DNA from: Rickettsiales bacterium Ac37b
Lineage (GTDB): Bacteria > Pseudomonadota > Alphaproteobacteria > Rickettsiales > Arcanibacteraceae
Direction: 5' to 3'
Length of the DNA: 64,000 nt
Assembly (NCBI GenBank): GCA_000746585.2
Contig: CP009217.2
Coordinates: forward strand, 496,001-560,000
The position numbers and the translations under genes were made by a program. Below, one piece after another: positions 63,316-64,000 of this stretch. The notes under the pieces are model-generated. The model ran no database searches and had not been told where the DNA came from. It worked only from the letters and a program-made list of their open reading frames with translations. Within the stretch, counting starts at the first letter, position 1; each line of letters begins with the position of its first letter.

Positions 63316-63723
63316 TTATTCTTTCAAAGGTATACCATATAATTCTAATCTGTCATCGATTAATTCATATCCTAATTGATGCGCAATCTTTTGCTTAAGT
63401 TTTTCAATTTCTTCACTCTTAAATTCTATTACTTTACCAGTTTTTAGATCTATTAAGTGATAATGCTTTTCCTCTCTAGCGCCTTCATAACGTGCACGAT
63501 TATCTTTAAAGTCATGTTTTTCAATAATTCCCATTTCTTCAAATAATCTCACCGTACGATACACCGTAGGTATACTAATATTAGGATCAATTTTTACAGC
63601 ACGATTATATAGTTCTTCTACATCTGGATGATCATCGGACTGTGAAATGACAGTTGCTACTACTCTGCGTTGCTCCGTCATTTTAATCCCTTTTGTAATA
63701 CATAGCTCTTCTATTTTAGACAC
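63316..63723 (-). CDS. fur: Fur-family metal-responsive repressor
   Basis: 135 residues. The winged helix shows MTEQRRVVATVI and ISIPTVYRTVRLFEEMGII. Metal ligands are in EKHYHLIDLKTGKVIEF and RLELYG. No cysteine zinc-knuckle, as usual in alphaproteobacterial Fur/Mur. Likely senses Fe(II) or Mn(II). It precedes miaB, a common alphaproteobacterial neighbourhood. Confidence 0.92.
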   Translation of the reverse strand: MSKIEELCITKGIKMTEQRRVVATVISQSDDHPDVEELYNRAVKIDPNISIPTVYRTVRLFEEMGIIEKHDFKDNRARYEGAREEKHYHLIDLKTGKVIEFKSEEIEKLKQKIAHQLGYELIDDRLELYGIPLKE

Positions 63724-63812
63724 CCAAAACCTACTATTTAAACCTATTATCCAATTTTAATTATATACTAATACATAATAACATAATAATAAACACATAA
63801 AACATATGATAG

Positions 63813-64000
63813 TTATAGCATACCTATAGCGCTTTTATACAATTCTAATAATTCCTCTTGTTCTTCACGATCTGCCTTAGCCATTTTACGTAGTTTGATT
63901 ATTTGACGTATGATTTTACTATCAAATCCTGAAGCCTTTGCTTCTGCGTACACATTTCTAATATCTTCCATAATATTAGTTTTATCTTCTTCAATTCTTT
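63813..64000 (-). CDS. gapR: GapR/DUF2312 nucleoid protein (C-terminal part)
   Basis: The last 62 codons, with the 5' end beyond the window. DIRNVYAEAKASGFDSKIIR and QIIKLRKMAKADREEQEE are the DUF2312 signature. GapR of Caulobacter clamps overtwisted DNA ahead of forks and RNA polymerase. Almost exclusively alphaproteobacterial. Confidence 0.9.
   Translation of the reverse strand, partial: RIEEDKTNIMEDIRNVYAEAKASGFDSKIIRQIIKLRKMAKADREEQEELLELYKSAIGML

Overview
The window is AT-rich and gene-dense, and it reads as the chromosome of an intracellular alphaproteobacterium of the order Rickettsiales. The evidence is: a GapR/DUF2312 gene at the right edge; a compact rpsL-rpsG-fusA-tuf-trnW-secE-nusG-rplKAJL-rpoBC block; a lower-glycolysis/gluconeogenesis set (class II fructose bisphosphatase GlpX, class I DhnA-type aldolase, cofactor-independent phosphoglycerate mutase); peptidoglycan genes; and insertion-sequence debris. 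Flagellar genes (flgB, flgC, fliE, fliQ) beside csrA, plus a sigma-54 gene, are absent from the well-known tick- and louse-borne Rickettsia. They point to a protist- or arthropod-associated lineage such as Midichloriaceae or a flagellated relative. The family assignment is inference.

Layout. 1-2150: end of glpX, a tiny membrane ORF, a bidirectional terminator, then hpf and rpoN on the minus strand. 2389-4720: an XRE regulator, ychF and an orphan ORF. 4818-12654: minus-strand murF-mraY, lepB-rnc, phoU-gpmI and sppA. 13174-15990: mutL and an orphan gene on the plus strand. 16107-22032: a response regulator, fabD, an OmpA-like protein, and the overlapping fbaB-efp-suhB operon, whose SuhB has lost most catalytic residues. 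22377-23251: a set of overlapping orphan frames ending in a tandem IYENIP motif. 23264-26004: trhO, csrA and flgB-flgC-fliE-fliQ. 26248-28397: an MFS transporter gene split by an IS630 element. 28965-33992: rpmI-rplT, a secreted PTEN/phytase-like phosphatase coupled to oligopeptidase B, tRNA-Asn, ogt and coaD. 33992-36688: gyrA. 37484-39382: a nested pile of three insertion-sequence families. 39773-55427: the transcription/translation mega-operon. 55490-64000: glycerol-1-phosphate dehydrogenase-like gene and an MBL hydrolase, a PAP2 phosphatase, a duplicated glycine-zipper protein, envZ-like kinase, EamA transporter, miaB, fur and partial gapR.

The intergenic spaces carry two families of short non-coding mobile repeats. 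One has ends TATAGTAAATTAAGTTG identical to the right end of the resident IS630 element, which makes it a MITE that IS630 could mobilise. The other has ends GGGACTGTTAACAAAG and one of its two copies contains a nested copy of the first.

The genes most likely to concern host interaction are the secreted phosphatase (29604-30395), the glycine-zipper protein (58577-59428), the IYENIP frame (23033-23251) and several lineage-specific orphans. No single complete new system is proven here. The strongest unusual signals are the IS630/MITE network, the catalytically degenerate SuhB, the PTEN-like phosphatase translationally coupled to a peptidase, and a FlgC that begins with a Sec-type signal peptide.
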